A stretch of DNA of 64,000 nt from Kribbella flavida DSM 17836 (GTDB taxonomy: Bacteria; Actinomycetota; Actinomycetes; Propionibacteriales; Kribbellaceae): contig NC_013729.1 in the NCBI RefSeq assembly GCF_000024345.1, positions 186,001 to 250,000 of the forward strand. Direction: 5' to 3'. The first letter of the stretch is position 1; every line of letters starts with the position of its first letter. Position numbers and translations under genes: made by a program. Below the pieces are notes generated by a model, which was given only the letters and a program-made list of their open reading frames with translations, was not told where the DNA came from and searched no databases. Of the stretch, positions 25,644-34,023 are shown piece by piece.

Positions 25644-26279
25644 TCAGGCGACGCGGGTGCTGCGGGTCCGCGGGGCGGGCCCCGACTGGTCCACCACGGC
25701 GTCGAACGCGTCCAGGACGGCGCTGACCTCGGGGCGGGGACGCGGTCTCTTGCTGGCCGGGCTCTGCCCCCGGCGGGCCCTGCGCAGGTGCCGCTTCACC
25801 GTGGACAGCGAGCACCCGAGCCGCATGGCCAGGGATTCCAGGCTGTCACTGGGGTACTGCGTGCGCAGCCGCAGGACCTCCTCGTGGCTGACCGGCCGGC
25901 GGGTCCCCCGCGCGCCGGCGAGCTGGTCGAAGTCGTCGGCCTGGACCTCGACGTCCAGGAGGTTGCGCATCGATCGACGCTGCGCGGCCGTCGTTCCCGC
26001 GACGAAGCCACTCACGTCGTGCTCGGCCACCGCGCTGAACAGGCAGTCGGTGAACAACGGGCAGGAGGCGCAGACCGCCTTGGCCTCCCGGACCAGCTGC
26101 TCGTACCGCTCCCTGGTCCGACGGGTCGCCGACGCGGGCGGCGGCTCCTCCATCAGGCGGTGCTGGAAAATGTCCGATCGTGCAGTGCAGCCGGTCATGG
26201 CCCCTTCCATGATGGAAGATGTGTCGACAGCCGCACGGGTGGTTCTGGCCCCCGGTGGGTTGGCGGTGTGGACAGTCAT
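25644..26279 (-). CDS. WhiB-family [4Fe-4S] regulator with C-terminal helix-turn-helix extension
   Basis: The 211-residue product contains a WhiB domain: Cys31 (TGCTARSD), Cys70 and Cys73 (AVCASCP) and Cys79 (TDCLF) as cluster ligands, followed by a turn GFVAGTTAAQRR in place of the usual G[VI]WGG. WhiB proteins bind sigma factor region 4 and alter promoter choice. Most are 80-130 residues; here residues 135-178 add a sigma-4-like HTH (SLESLAMRLGCSLSTVKRH), then a basic tail. ATG 26279 is preceded by GGGGAG. Longer upstream starts lack a ribosome binding site. It may combine redox sensing and direct DNA binding. Confidence 0.88.
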   Translation of the reverse strand: MTVHTANPPGARTTRAAVDTSSIMEGAMTGCTARSDIFQHRLMEEPPPASATRRTRERYEQLVREAKAVCASCPLFTDCLFSAVAEHDVSGFVAGTTAAQRRSMRNLLDVEVQADDFDQLAGARGTRRPVSHEEVLRLRTQYPSDSLESLAMRLGCSLSTVKRHLRRARRGQSPASKRPRPRPEVSAVLDAFDAVVDQSGPAPRTRSTRVA

Positions 26280-26745
26280 CGTGGCTCCCCAAGTTCCAGG
26301 ACCCAGGTGAACGAACGATGAAGCACGTTCGAACTCCGGGCCCACTAGCTGATGGACCGACACTCAGTTGCCGACCCACCCCTGTTGTCCGGCGCGAAGA
26401 CGCACCGATCCATTACTGTTGACGTCACCGAAGAGGATTTGGTTGCACCCAATTTCGCATCGGTCCCTCGACGTTCTTCCCGGTGTGGGTCGTCCCGGAC
26501 CCGACGGTTCGGAACAAGGCCTACGACGCGTGCGATCCGCCCCTGGTTCCCCTCCGGCCTCCGCATGAAATCATGCGCAAACCCTGCACCGCATGGGAAC
26601 TAGCTGCCTTTGCAGCATCCTGCCGTAACGGTCTGGTGACATTGTTCAACGGTCAATCAGATTGCCCGAGGAATGACCCCCAGGTGGTTGCGCGATGACT
26701 TGCCCAGACGGTAAGGGGGATCGCGGGAGCCGTTACGGTAGGCGG
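26280..26745. other. 466-base non-coding gap (whiB upstream region)
   Basis: The gap separates whiB (-) from a HAD phosphatase (+). It has lower GC than its neighbours between about 26370 and 26690, as long WhiB leaders often do. Both promoters must be here. I find no convincing gene, tRNA or strong hairpin. Confidence 0.6.
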
Positions 26746-27549
26746 GTGTCAGACCGTGAAACCCCCCGCCTGGTGGCCACCGATCTCGACGGGACCTTGG
26801 TCCGCGACGACGGCACCGTCTCCGCCCGCACCCGCGCGGCCGTGCTCGCGATCCAGCAGGCCGGCGCGGTCTTCGTGATGGTCACCGCCCGGCCGCCGCG
26901 CTGGTTGCACGACCTGGCCGACCTGGTCGGCGCGCACGGCGTGGCGATTGTTGCCAACGGCGCCATTCTGTACGACGTCGGCCGGCGCCGGGCGATCCGG
27001 ACCCGGCTGATCGATCCGGCCGTCGGCCTGGAAGTGGCCCGGGCGATCCGGGACGAGGTGCCGGACGTGGAGTTCGCGATCGAGCGATCGGACCGCTACG
27101 GACAGGAACCGCACTACCTGAACCGCTGGCCCCGCCCCGAGAACACCTTGATCGCCGGGATCGAGGAACTGCTGGCCGAGCCGGCCGCGAAGCTGCTCGT
27201 CCGGCACCGGAGTCTGCACTCCGACGAATTGCTGGCCCGGGTCGCGCCGCTGGTCGGCGAGCGGGTCGCGGCCAGCCACAGCGGCGGTCACGGCCTGGTG
27301 GAGATCGCCGCGAGCGGGGTGTCGAAGGCCGCGATGCTGGCCGATTTCGCCGCAGAACAAGGAATTTCCGCCGCCGAGACGATCGCGTTCGGCGACTCGC
27401 TGAACGACCTGCCGATGCTCGCCTGGGCCGGTACGTCGTACGGCGTGGCGAACGCGCATCCCGAGGTGCTGGCCGTCGTCGACCAGGTGTGCCGGACAAA
27501 CGACGAGGACGGTGTCGCCACCGTCCTCGAAGAGTTGTTCAACCTCTAG
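26746..27549 (+). CDS. HAD-superfamily (Cof-type) phosphatase
   Basis: The 267-residue protein is a second class IIB HAD phosphatase, related to the one coupled to serS. It shows LVATDLDGTLVRDDGTVSART (motif I, near residue 10), VMVTARPPRWLHDL (motif II), VSKAAMLADF with the catalytic Lys, and IAFGDSLNDLPMLAWAG (motif IV, near 210). The start is taken at GTG 26746 (VSDRETPRLVATDLDG); an upstream ATG would add 17 unrelated residues. The substrate is unknown. Two Cof-type genes flanking a whiB gene within 3 kb suggests an old duplication. Confidence 0.9.
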   Translation: MSDRETPRLVATDLDGTLVRDDGTVSARTRAAVLAIQQAGAVFVMVTARPPRWLHDLADLVGAHGVAIVANGAILYDVGRRRAIRTRLIDPAVGLEVARAIRDEVPDVEFAIERSDRYGQEPHYLNRWPRPENTLIAGIEELLAEPAAKLLVRHRSLHSDELLARVAPLVGERVAASHSGGHGLVEIAASGVSKAAMLADFAAEQGISAAETIAFGDSLNDLPMLAWAGTSYGVANAHPEVLAVVDQVCRTNDEDGVATVLEELFNL

Positions 27550-27552
27550 TTG

Positions 27553-28161
27553 CTACAGGTACATCCCGCCGCTGCCCGGGCCGTCGGTGCGGCCGGTGGC
27601 CTGCGGGCCGCCCGGGAACGGGCTGTCCTCGGGCGTCAGCTGCTGACCGCCGGGCAGTGCGCGCCGCATCTGCTCCAGCTGCTGGCGAGCGGCCATCTGC
27701 TGGGCGAACAGCGCCGTCTGGATGCCGTGGAACAGGCCCTCCAGCCAGCCCACCAGCTGGGCCTGCGCGATCCGCAGTTCGGCCTCGGTCGGCGTGCTGT
27801 CGTCGGTGAAGTCGAGGCTCAGCCGCTCCAGCTCCTCGACCAGCTCCGGCGCCAGACCGCTCTCCAGCTCCTTGATCGAGGCAGCGTGGATCGACTTCAG
27901 CCGCTGCCGGGAGGCCTCGTCCAGGGGAGCGGCCTTCACCTCTTCGAGCAGCTGGCGAATCATGTTCCCGACCCGCATCACCTTGGCCGGCTGCTCCACC
28001 AGCTCCGTCACCGAGCGTGGTCCGTCGGACTGCTCGTCGTGCTCGCCACGCGGCGGGCCCTCGACCGCCATCCCGTCCGGGCCGACGATCAGCACCTTGC
28101 CGTCCTCGGTCCGTGTCCCCGCCATCGGAACTTCCTGGCCCTCGTTGCTGCTCTCACTCAT
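27553..28161 (-). CDS. bpa: Bacterial proteasome activator Bpa
   Basis: This 202-residue helical protein matches DUF2587. Bpa (PafE) forms a dodecameric ring that opens the 20S proteasome gate without ATP and feeds it unfolded proteins such as HspR. The core four-helix region spans about residues 50-155 (TELVEQPAKVMRVGNMIRQ, then LRIAQAQLVGWLEGLFHGIQ). The C-terminus is disordered and ends SGGMYL; the last four residues GMYL correspond to the GQYL proteasome-docking motif, with Met for Gln. The gene is a marker for the proteasome-bearing actinobacteria. Confidence 0.93.
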   Translation of the reverse strand: MSESSNEGQEVPMAGTRTEDGKVLIVGPDGMAVEGPPRGEHDEQSDGPRSVTELVEQPAKVMRVGNMIRQLLEEVKAAPLDEASRQRLKSIHAASIKELESGLAPELVEELERLSLDFTDDSTPTEAELRIAQAQLVGWLEGLFHGIQTALFAQQMAARQQLEQMRRALPGGQQLTPEDSPFPGGPQATGRTDGPGSGGMYL

Positions 28162-28235
28162 CTTGTCATCCTAGAAGCTGGCCGAAGTCCCGCCCGTCAG
28201 GGATGCGGTACCCCGATCCGCCGGGCGAACGCAGG

Positions 28236-28772
28236 TCACACCCGCTGGGCGCGGGCGCGGTGCCGGCGGACGGCGTCCCGGTTGGAGCAGGCGGGGCTGC
28301 AGTAGCGCTGCCGGCCGCTGCGCGACAGGTCGGCGTACACGGTGTCGCAGCCGTCGGTGGAGCAGCGGCCGAGGCGGCTGATGCCGCGGCCGGCCAGGTG
28401 CAGCGCGGTGCCGGTGCTGATCAGCGTCGCCACCAGCCGCCCGACCGGTACGTCGTCGGGCCGGTAGTGCACGTGCCAGCCGTCGCCGGCGTGGTTGGTG
28501 AGCCGGGGATGCTCGGTGTACTTGGCGAGCATCGCGTTCACCAGCGCGACCCGTTCGTGCTCGTCGGTCGCGTCCACCACCGCGAGCCACTCGTCCAGCG
28601 CGACCCGGACGGCGGCGAGGTCGGCCGCGGTCACCTGGCGGTCGCGGACCAGGCGGCTCTCGACGCCGCTCTGCTCGCAGCGGGTGGCCAGCTCGTCGGG
28701 ACTGTGGGCGGGGTCGGTGGCCAGGTTCACCGCGAGCAGGACCGCATCGGCGCCGTAAGGGTTGAGATGCAT
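28236..28772 (-). CDS. ABATE/CGNR zinc-finger domain protein
   Basis: The 178-residue protein has an N-terminal alpha-helical ABATE-type domain (DAVLLAVNLATD, about residues 9-20, then DLAAVRVALDEWLAVVDA) and a C-terminal CGNR zinc finger with LGRCSTDGCDTVYADLSRSGRQRYC (in parts: RCSTDGCDTVY and QRYCSPACSNRDAVRRHR). The four Cys bind zinc. Members of this actinobacterial family are presumed DNA-binding regulators. The characteristic CxNR signature appears here as CSNRDAV. The divergent neighbour is a 60-residue protein of unknown function. Confidence 0.88.
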   Translation of the reverse strand: MHLNPYGADAVLLAVNLATDPAHSPDELATRCEQSGVESRLVRDRQVTAADLAAVRVALDEWLAVVDATDEHERVALVNAMLAKYTEHPRLTNHAGDGWHVHYRPDDVPVGRLVATLISTGTALHLAGRGISRLGRCSTDGCDTVYADLSRSGRQRYCSPACSNRDAVRRHRARAQRV

Positions 28773-28797
28773 AATCCCATTACATCACGATGGCCGT

Positions 28798-28980
28798 ATG
28801 ACCCCCACACCCGAAGTCCACCGGCATCGCTGGCGGGTGGCGTCGGCCCACCCGGTCAGCGCCGGCCTGGTCGTCTACCGCCAGTGCTCCTGCGGCCAGT
28901 GGCAGGTGACCACCACCCCGCCGGAACCGGTCGCCGAAACCACTGCTCGCCGGACCGGCCTCCGCATAGTAGGTGCTTGA
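28798..28980 (+). CDS. Small hypothetical protein with CxC motif
   Basis: This frame encodes 60 residues beginning MTPTPEVHRHRWRVAS. The centre has VVYRQCSCGQWQV, a short CxC with aromatic neighbours, as in half zinc-ribbon peptides common in actinobacteria. The ATG at 28798 lies 26 bases after the divergent CGNR gene start. There is no signal peptide. It could be a real small protein with a half zinc knuckle; the function is unknown. Codon bias fits coding use. Confidence 0.5.
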   Translation: MTPTPEVHRHRWRVASAHPVSAGLVVYRQCSCGQWQVTTTPPEPVAETTARRTGLRIVGA

Positions 28981-29016
28981 GGCAACAAAACGGGGGATGG
29001 TCCGGCGAGCCGCCGA

Positions 29017-31665
29017 TCAGTTCAGCCGGCTGACCATCGGCAACCGCGACCGGGTCAGCAGCCACGCGAGCAGCCCGGCCAGCAACGGCACCAGCACGAC
29101 GATCCCGGCGATCTCCCGCCACGGCACCGCGAAGTACGGCGAACCGAACGCCGCGTGCGCGGTATAGCCGTAGAGGGCGCCCACGCCGACTCCCAGCAGG
29201 CAGCCGATCTGGCCGAGCATCCAGGCCTGCGCGGCGGCCAGGCTGCGCCTCCGGCGCGGTGGTGCGCCGACCGCGGCCAGGGTGGCGAGGTCGGCGCGCC
29301 CCTCCGCCGCCGACAGCGACACCGAGATCGCGACCCCGAGCAGCGTGACCACCGACGCCGCGGCCAGGATGCCCGCGAACCAGTACTTCGCGGGGCTCTG
29401 GTAGCCGCGTTCGATCAGCAAGGCGTCGTCCTGGCCGAGTGCCACGGCCGCCGCGGACAGTTGGTCCTCGGTCGGCTCCCGGTTGAGCTCGAAGTGGACC
29501 TGCACCACCTGAACCTTGCCGAGCTTGGCCGCCGCCGCGGGGCTGATCAGCGAGGAGGTGCGGAACTGGCCGACGTTCGGCGTACCGGGAACGTAGGCCG
29601 CCGGGTGCCCGAAGGTGGGCGGGTTCGGCTCACCGGTCTCCTGCAGCAGGGCGGCTTTGCCGTTCGTCACCTGGTCGGCGGCCGGGACCACGATGCGGCC
29701 GGCCCGGAGCTCCGCCGCCGCCCGCGGGCCGTAGCCCTCGAAGCGCTCGAGGTGCGCCGGGTCGACGGCGAGCAGCATCGCGCCGGACACCCCGCTGGCG
29801 CTGTCAGGGCTGCCTTTGGTCGCCAGCACGGGCAGGTAGTCGCCGGTTCGCTGCGCGGAGTAGTGGGAGACGGTGCCCAGCGAGTAGGTGTCCTTGACGG
29901 GCAGCAGTTTCGCGACGCGCTCGACCAGTGCCGGCGAGTAGGTGACCGCAGTCGGTCCGCCGGTGCCGAACCGGATCAGAGCGTCACCGTGCCGGGCGCT
30001 CGGCACGTACTGCTCGGCTTCGGCTGCGAGCGCGTTCGAGACCGCGAACGCGGCCGCCGAGGTCGCGGCCACCGCCATCATGATCGCCGCGGCCGCCGGA
30101 CCGGTGCGGTGCCGGTGCCGGGCCGCGTCGCGAACGGCGAGGCGTCCGCTCAGCGGCAGCATCCGGGCCAGGCCGGCCACCTTGGCGACCAGGCCGGGCA
30201 GCATCCACACGAGCGCGGCAATGACGGCGGTGATCCCGAGCAGCACCAGGGCGATCGGACCGGTCGGGGTCGCGGTCGGCTGGTAGAGATCGCTGGTCGC
30301 GTTCTCCTTGGCCTGCTGGTAAACGGCGCCGATCAGTCCGCTGCCGACCAGGGCGCAGGTGATGCCGGCGAGCAGCAGGGCCACGGAGACCGGGCGGATC
30401 CGGCCGGATGCCGTGGTGGCGGCGAACCGGCCGGACAAGGCGGCCATCGGCGCCTGCCGGCCGGCGCTGATCGCCGGGACGACCGCGGCGGCCAGGCCCG
30501 CGCCCAGCCCGAGCAGACAGATCACGGCCACCCGCAGCCAGGGAATCTGCCAGCCGGTGAACACGGTCGAAGTCATCCGCTCCCACAGCGGTTCGCCTGT
30601 GAAGACGGCGACCATGGCCAGTCCGGCTCCGGCCCCGGCGCCGACGACCCCGGCGAAGAGGCCCTGCGCCAGCACCACCCGGCGGACGTCGCGTGCGGTC
30701 CCACCGGTGGCGGTGATCAGGCCGAGCTCGCGGGTCTGCCGCCGGGCACCGACCGCGAACGCCGTACCGGCCAGCAGCACGATCTCCAGCACGCCGAAGC
30801 CGATGATCAGCGCCGTCACCGCGATGGCGCTGCTGTCCTGGCTGGTCGACTGAGGCCCGAACGGGGGATCGACGACATTTGCCCTGGGCAACACCCTGAT
30901 GCCCTGCCCGTGCAGCGGGCGGACCAGGGTGACCGGGTCGACGGTGTCCGGCAGGTCGGCGAGGTACCGCACGGACGAGGTCGTGGCGACCGGAACCAGC
31001 GCCGTGTTCGGAACCGCGAAGACGGTCGGTGTCCCAGGCCGGATCAGAGTGCGGGCCAGGCCGACGACCGCGACCTGACGACCCGCACTGGTGGTGATCG
31101 TCGCGCCGGTCCGCAGCTGGTCGCCGTCCAGCAGGCCGAAATGCCGGGCGAGCGACGGCGAGACCGCGACCTCTCCGTCGGTGGCCGGCATCCGGCCGCT
31201 GTCCAGCCGGTAGGTGCCCGCGGTCAGCGCACTGCGGCCGTCGCCAGTGACGACAGCCACCGTGCTGTTCGCTCCCGGCCCGCGCAGGTCGACCATGCCG
31301 GACTCGTGGAACGCCCGGGCCAGCTGAGTCCCCGGCGGCAGCAACGGCCGTGGGTCGAAAGTCGCCGGGTGCCGGACCGGGTCCTCGGCTCCGTCCGCGG
31401 GCATCGGCTCGCCGGTCTCCAGTGACGGCTCGGCCCAGAACGCCCCGAACGCCTTGTACGGCGAGACGTCGACGCGGGCATCGGCGGACCCGAGCTCCCG
31501 GGCGGCGAGCATCTCTCCGGTCGGGCTCGCGGTCCGGTAGACGACGCCGAACCAGGTCGCGACGAACACCGGAAGACCGATCAGCGCCGCCACCAGCAGG
31601 GTCCGGCCGAGGGCGCGCCGCGTCGTACGGCGGGCGATCCGCAGCGGAGGTCCCCAGGTGCCCAT
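29017..31665 (-). CDS. FtsX-like ABC transporter permease (MacB/LolE class)
   Basis: The 882-residue permease has two FtsX-type repeats. An N-terminal helix (residues 20-42) is followed by a large extracellular domain (about 50-270), then three helices, a connector with two more helices (about 430-510), a second large extracytoplasmic region (530-750) and the final three helices ending near 875. Such proteins work as mechanotransmission exporters with a dedicated ATPase, moving lipids, lipoproteins or peptides, or sensing antimicrobial peptides. It overlaps its ATPase gene by one base (TGATG). The substrate is unknown. Confidence 0.9.
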   Translation of the reverse strand: MGTWGPPLRIARRTTRRALGRTLLVAALIGLPVFVATWFGVVYRTASPTGEMLAARELGSADARVDVSPYKAFGAFWAEPSLETGEPMPADGAEDPVRHPATFDPRPLLPPGTQLARAFHESGMVDLRGPGANSTVAVVTGDGRSALTAGTYRLDSGRMPATDGEVAVSPSLARHFGLLDGDQLRTGATITTSAGRQVAVVGLARTLIRPGTPTVFAVPNTALVPVATTSSVRYLADLPDTVDPVTLVRPLHGQGIRVLPRANVVDPPFGPQSTSQDSSAIAVTALIIGFGVLEIVLLAGTAFAVGARRQTRELGLITATGGTARDVRRVVLAQGLFAGVVGAGAGAGLAMVAVFTGEPLWERMTSTVFTGWQIPWLRVAVICLLGLGAGLAAAVVPAISAGRQAPMAALSGRFAATTASGRIRPVSVALLLAGITCALVGSGLIGAVYQQAKENATSDLYQPTATPTGPIALVLLGITAVIAALVWMLPGLVAKVAGLARMLPLSGRLAVRDAARHRHRTGPAAAAIMMAVAATSAAAFAVSNALAAEAEQYVPSARHGDALIRFGTGGPTAVTYSPALVERVAKLLPVKDTYSLGTVSHYSAQRTGDYLPVLATKGSPDSASGVSGAMLLAVDPAHLERFEGYGPRAAAELRAGRIVVPAADQVTNGKAALLQETGEPNPPTFGHPAAYVPGTPNVGQFRTSSLISPAAAAKLGKVQVVQVHFELNREPTEDQLSAAAVALGQDDALLIERGYQSPAKYWFAGILAAASVVTLLGVAISVSLSAAEGRADLATLAAVGAPPRRRRSLAAAQAWMLGQIGCLLGVGVGALYGYTAHAAFGSPYFAVPWREIAGIVVLVPLLAGLLAWLLTRSRLPMVSRLN

Positions 31666-32381
31666 CAGTGGGTGCCCTGCAGCAGCACGTCGGCGTCGGG
31701 CAGCGGGCCGGACTGGCCTACCAGGACACCATCGCGCAGGTAGACGACCCGGTCCGCCCAGGCGGCGTGCCGGGCGTCGTGGGTGACGAGGATCCCGGCG
31801 ATGCCGTGCTGGTCGCAGCGGTCGCGGAGCAGCTGGAGTACGGCCTCGCCGGTGTCGGAGTCCAGCGCGCCGGTCGGCTCGTCGGCGAGCAGCAGCCGGC
31901 GGTCACCGACGATCGCGCGGGCGATCGCCACCCGCTGCCGCTGGCCACCGGACATGTCGTCGGGAAACCGGTCGGCCAGCTCGCCGATGGCCACCTCCGT
32001 CAGCGCCGCCTCGGCATGCTTGCGGGCCGTGCGGGCCCGGACGCCGTCGAGCTCCAGCGGCAGCGCCACGTTCTCGGCGGCGGTGAGCGCCGGAATCAGG
32101 TTGAAGTCCTGGAAGACGTAGCCGATCAGCCGCCGGCGCAGGGCGGCGACCGCGGACCGCTTGAGCGTGGTGATGTCGGTGCCGTCGACGAGGACCTCGC
32201 CGCGGGTCGGCTGGTCGAGCCCGCCGGCGCAGGTCAGCAAGGTGGACTTGCCGGAGCCGGACGGGCCCATCACGGCGACCAGCTCGCCGGCCGCGACGGC
32301 GAGGTCGACGTCCCGCAGCGCGTGCACGGCCTGCTCGCCGGTGCCGTGTACCCGGGTCAACTGGCGGAGATCGAGAATCAT
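31665..32381 (-). CDS. ABC transporter ATP-binding protein (MacB/LolD class)
   Basis: The 238-residue ATPase shows Walker A VMGPSGSGKSTLL (about 38-50), the MacB/LolD feature YVFQDFNLIPALTAAENV, signature DMSGGQRQRVAIARA, Walker B LLLADEPTGALDS and H-loop ILVTHDARHAAWADRVV. It partners the FtsX-like permease downstream. Its ATG overlaps the stop of the PadR gene upstream (ATGA), so regulator, ATPase and permease form a coupled three-gene operon. Confidence 0.95.
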   Translation of the reverse strand: MILDLRQLTRVHGTGEQAVHALRDVDLAVAAGELVAVMGPSGSGKSTLLTCAGGLDQPTRGEVLVDGTDITTLKRSAVAALRRRLIGYVFQDFNLIPALTAAENVALPLELDGVRARTARKHAEAALTEVAIGELADRFPDDMSGGQRQRVAIARAIVGDRRLLLADEPTGALDSDTGEAVLQLLRDRCDQHGIAGILVTHDARHAAWADRVVYLRDGVLVGQSGPLPDADVLLQGTH

Positions 32382-32965
32382 CGCCGCGCCTCCGCTTCGG
32401 TCTCGTCCTGCTCCGGTACGCCGGCCGTGACCGGCCGCGCGGTGGACTGGCGGTGCCGCGACAGCATCGCCTCGCAGTGATCCAGCCAGCGGATCTCAGC
32501 CTCGGCGGCGAAGATCATCGACTCGACGACCAGCAGCCACGAGATGCTGCCGTCGCGGCTGTTCCGCTTCAGCCGGGTCAGCTCCTGCAGCGACTCCATC
32601 GTGGCCAACCGCTGGCGCTGCACCACGGCCGCCACGTTCACGCCCGGAACGGCAAGGGCCAGGGCGAGCTTGATCGCCAGCTCGTCCCGCGGCCGCGACT
32701 CGCGGGTCACCGGCGTCTCGAACCAGCTGACCAGCTCGTCGCGGCCGGCGGCGGTGATCTCGTACCGCGACCGCCCGTCGCCGTCGCCCGCTCCGGTGGC
32801 CGGCTGCACCAGGCCGTCGCGCTCGAGCCGGGTCAGGGTGGTGTAGACCTGCCCGATGTTCAACGGCCAGGTGGAGCCGGTGGCGGCCTCGAACTCCGCC
32901 CGCAGCTGGTAGCCGTACTTGGCGTCGGCCTGGAGCAGGGCGAGCAGTCCGTGTTTGATCGACAT
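32378..32965 (-). CDS. PadR-family transcriptional repressor of the ABC exporter operon
   Basis: The 195-residue regulator has the PadR winged helix at residues 1-85 (SIKHGLLALLQADAKYGYQL, GQVYTTLTRLERDGLV, RYEITAAGRDELVSWF) and the C-terminal Vir_Reg-like dimerisation helices. ATG 32965 gives the standard PadR start; an upstream ATG would extend it through its own operator. A palindrome overlaps the region immediately 5' of the start (32967-32992), so it very probably represses its own operon. PadR-controlled MacB-like exporters often respond to an exported drug or peptide. Confidence 0.92.
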   Translation of the reverse strand: MSIKHGLLALLQADAKYGYQLRAEFEAATGSTWPLNIGQVYTTLTRLERDGLVQPATGAGDGDGRSRYEITAAGRDELVSWFETPVTRESRPRDELAIKLALALAVPGVNVAAVVQRQRLATMESLQELTRLKRNSRDGSISWLLVVESMIFAAEAEIRWLDHCEAMLSRHRQSTARPVTAGVPEQDETEAEARR

Positions 32966-32966
32966 A

Positions 32967-32992
32967 GATACTGAGTATGCATACCCGGTATC
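32967..32992. promoter_or_regulatory. Candidate PadR operator
   Basis: The dyad GATAC-TGA-GTATGCATAC-CCG-GTATC is perfect in its specified bases over 26 positions and ends one base before the PadR start codon. The ATAC/GTAT half-sites resemble PadR-family sites. A repressor bound here would block initiation or a leaderless start. Confidence 0.68.
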
Positions 32993-33019
32993 CACCGGTC
33001 AATGCGTCGCCCGGTGCGT

Positions 33020-33395
33020 TCAGTCCGCGCTGCGCACCAGGTGGGTGATGCCGGCCGGGTTGGTGATCCAGTGGCCGTCGCTGCCTGCGGGCAGGGGTTC
33101 GAGCTCGTCCTGCGGGTGGATCCCGTGGGACGCCAGATGTTCCATCGCCGCGAACACATCCGGCGTGAACAGCTCCAGCCACAGGTCGGCTCGGGCGTAG
33201 TTGTCGACCTGGTCCAGCCAGAGCGTGACCGGGCCGAACTTGAGCGACGCACAGCGCGGTACGGGCGTCGACCACGTGCGGGCCGGACTCGTCGACCACC
33301 TCGAATCCCAGCACGTCGCGGTAGAACGCGACGGTCCGGTCGAAGTCGGCCTTGGGCAGTTTCATCGCGAGGTTCAAGCCGCCGGTGAAGTCCAT
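33020..33395 (-). pseudogene. VOC/glyoxalase-fold protein with frameshift
   Basis: From ATG 33395 the minus strand reads MDFTGGLNLAMKLPKADFDR, TVAFYRDVLGFEVVDESG and HVVDARTAL, a normal VOC N-terminal half. The second half continues in another frame near 33240-33255 as KFGPVTLWLDQVDNYARADL, TPDVFAAMEHLASHG and HWITNPAGITHLVRSAD followed by TGA at 33020. One base gained or lost around 33240-33255 would rejoin about 125 residues, the usual length. Either a recent mutation or a sequencing error explains it. A VOC protein of unknown ligand is the probable ancestor. Confidence 0.75.
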
Positions 33396-33420
33396 GCCTC
33401 GCAGTCTATATAAGTTGGCG

Positions 33421-33993
33421 CTAAATTTCACGGGTCAGCCGGCGGACGAGTCGGGCCACGGTGGCGTCGACGTCGTACGGGTGGCCGGTGCCGGGGGTGA
33501 GTTGGTCGAGCACCAGACCGTCGATGGCGAAGTGCAGCAGACGGATCTCCTCGGCACCGCCGGGCAGGCCGGCGTTGAGGTGGAACGACACGTCGGCGTC
33601 GAACCCCTGGCGCAGCGTGCGCGTGAGGATCTCGTGCAGCTCGGGCCGGCGGGCCGCTTCCAGGCGAAGCTCGAACAGCGCGAGCGGCAGTTCGGGGTGA
33701 CCGAGCAGGCGCTCGACGATGTAGCGCACGTAGTCGACGACGAGGTCGACCGACGGCTCGCGTGAGGCCAGTGGGGCGAGCCGGTCGCCGGTGGGCGCGA
33801 GTCGCTCGAAGATGCGCTCACCGAGTGCGCCGAGCAGTGCGTCGCGGGTCCGGAAGTAGTTGGAGGCCGTGCCCGCCGGCAGGCCGGCGGCCGCGTCGAC
33901 GGCACGGTGGGTGAGGCCGCGCGCACCGGCCTCGGCGATCACCGCCAGGCCGGCGTCCGCGAGCTGGGTGCGGCGTTCTGGGTTGCGGGGCAT
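33421..33993 (-). CDS. TetR-family transcriptional regulator
   Basis: The 190-residue regulator has an N-terminal TetR HTH: RRTQLADAGLAVIAEAGARG, LTHRAVDAAAGLPAGTASNYF (about residues 7-48). The C-terminal domain is helical with GHPELPLALFELRLEAARRPEL. It is divergent from a VOC-family gene, and a 38-base palindrome lies between them (34015-34052), so it should repress one or both. The ligand is unknown. Confidence 0.92.
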   Translation of the reverse strand: MPRNPERRTQLADAGLAVIAEAGARGLTHRAVDAAAGLPAGTASNYFRTRDALLGALGERIFERLAPTGDRLAPLASREPSVDLVVDYVRYIVERLLGHPELPLALFELRLEAARRPELHEILTRTLRQGFDADVSFHLNAGLPGGAEEIRLLHFAIDGLVLDQLTPGTGHPYDVDATVARLVRRLTREI

Positions 33994-33994
33994 G

Positions 33995-34023
33995 TTGACA
34001 ACCTAGCAGTCGACCACTACAAA
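33995..34023 (+). promoter_or_regulatory. Promoter of the VOC gene
   Basis: -35 TTGACA at 33995-34000, a 17-base spacer, and -10 TACAAA at 34018-34023 form a near-consensus housekeeping promoter. The -10 lies inside the left arm of the TetR palindrome, so repressor binding would exclude RNA polymerase. Confidence 0.65.

Noticed and set aside
28762..28797. Upstream ATG for the 60-residue CxC protein
   Set aside because: The added residues overlap the divergent CGNR gene start and have no ribosome binding site.
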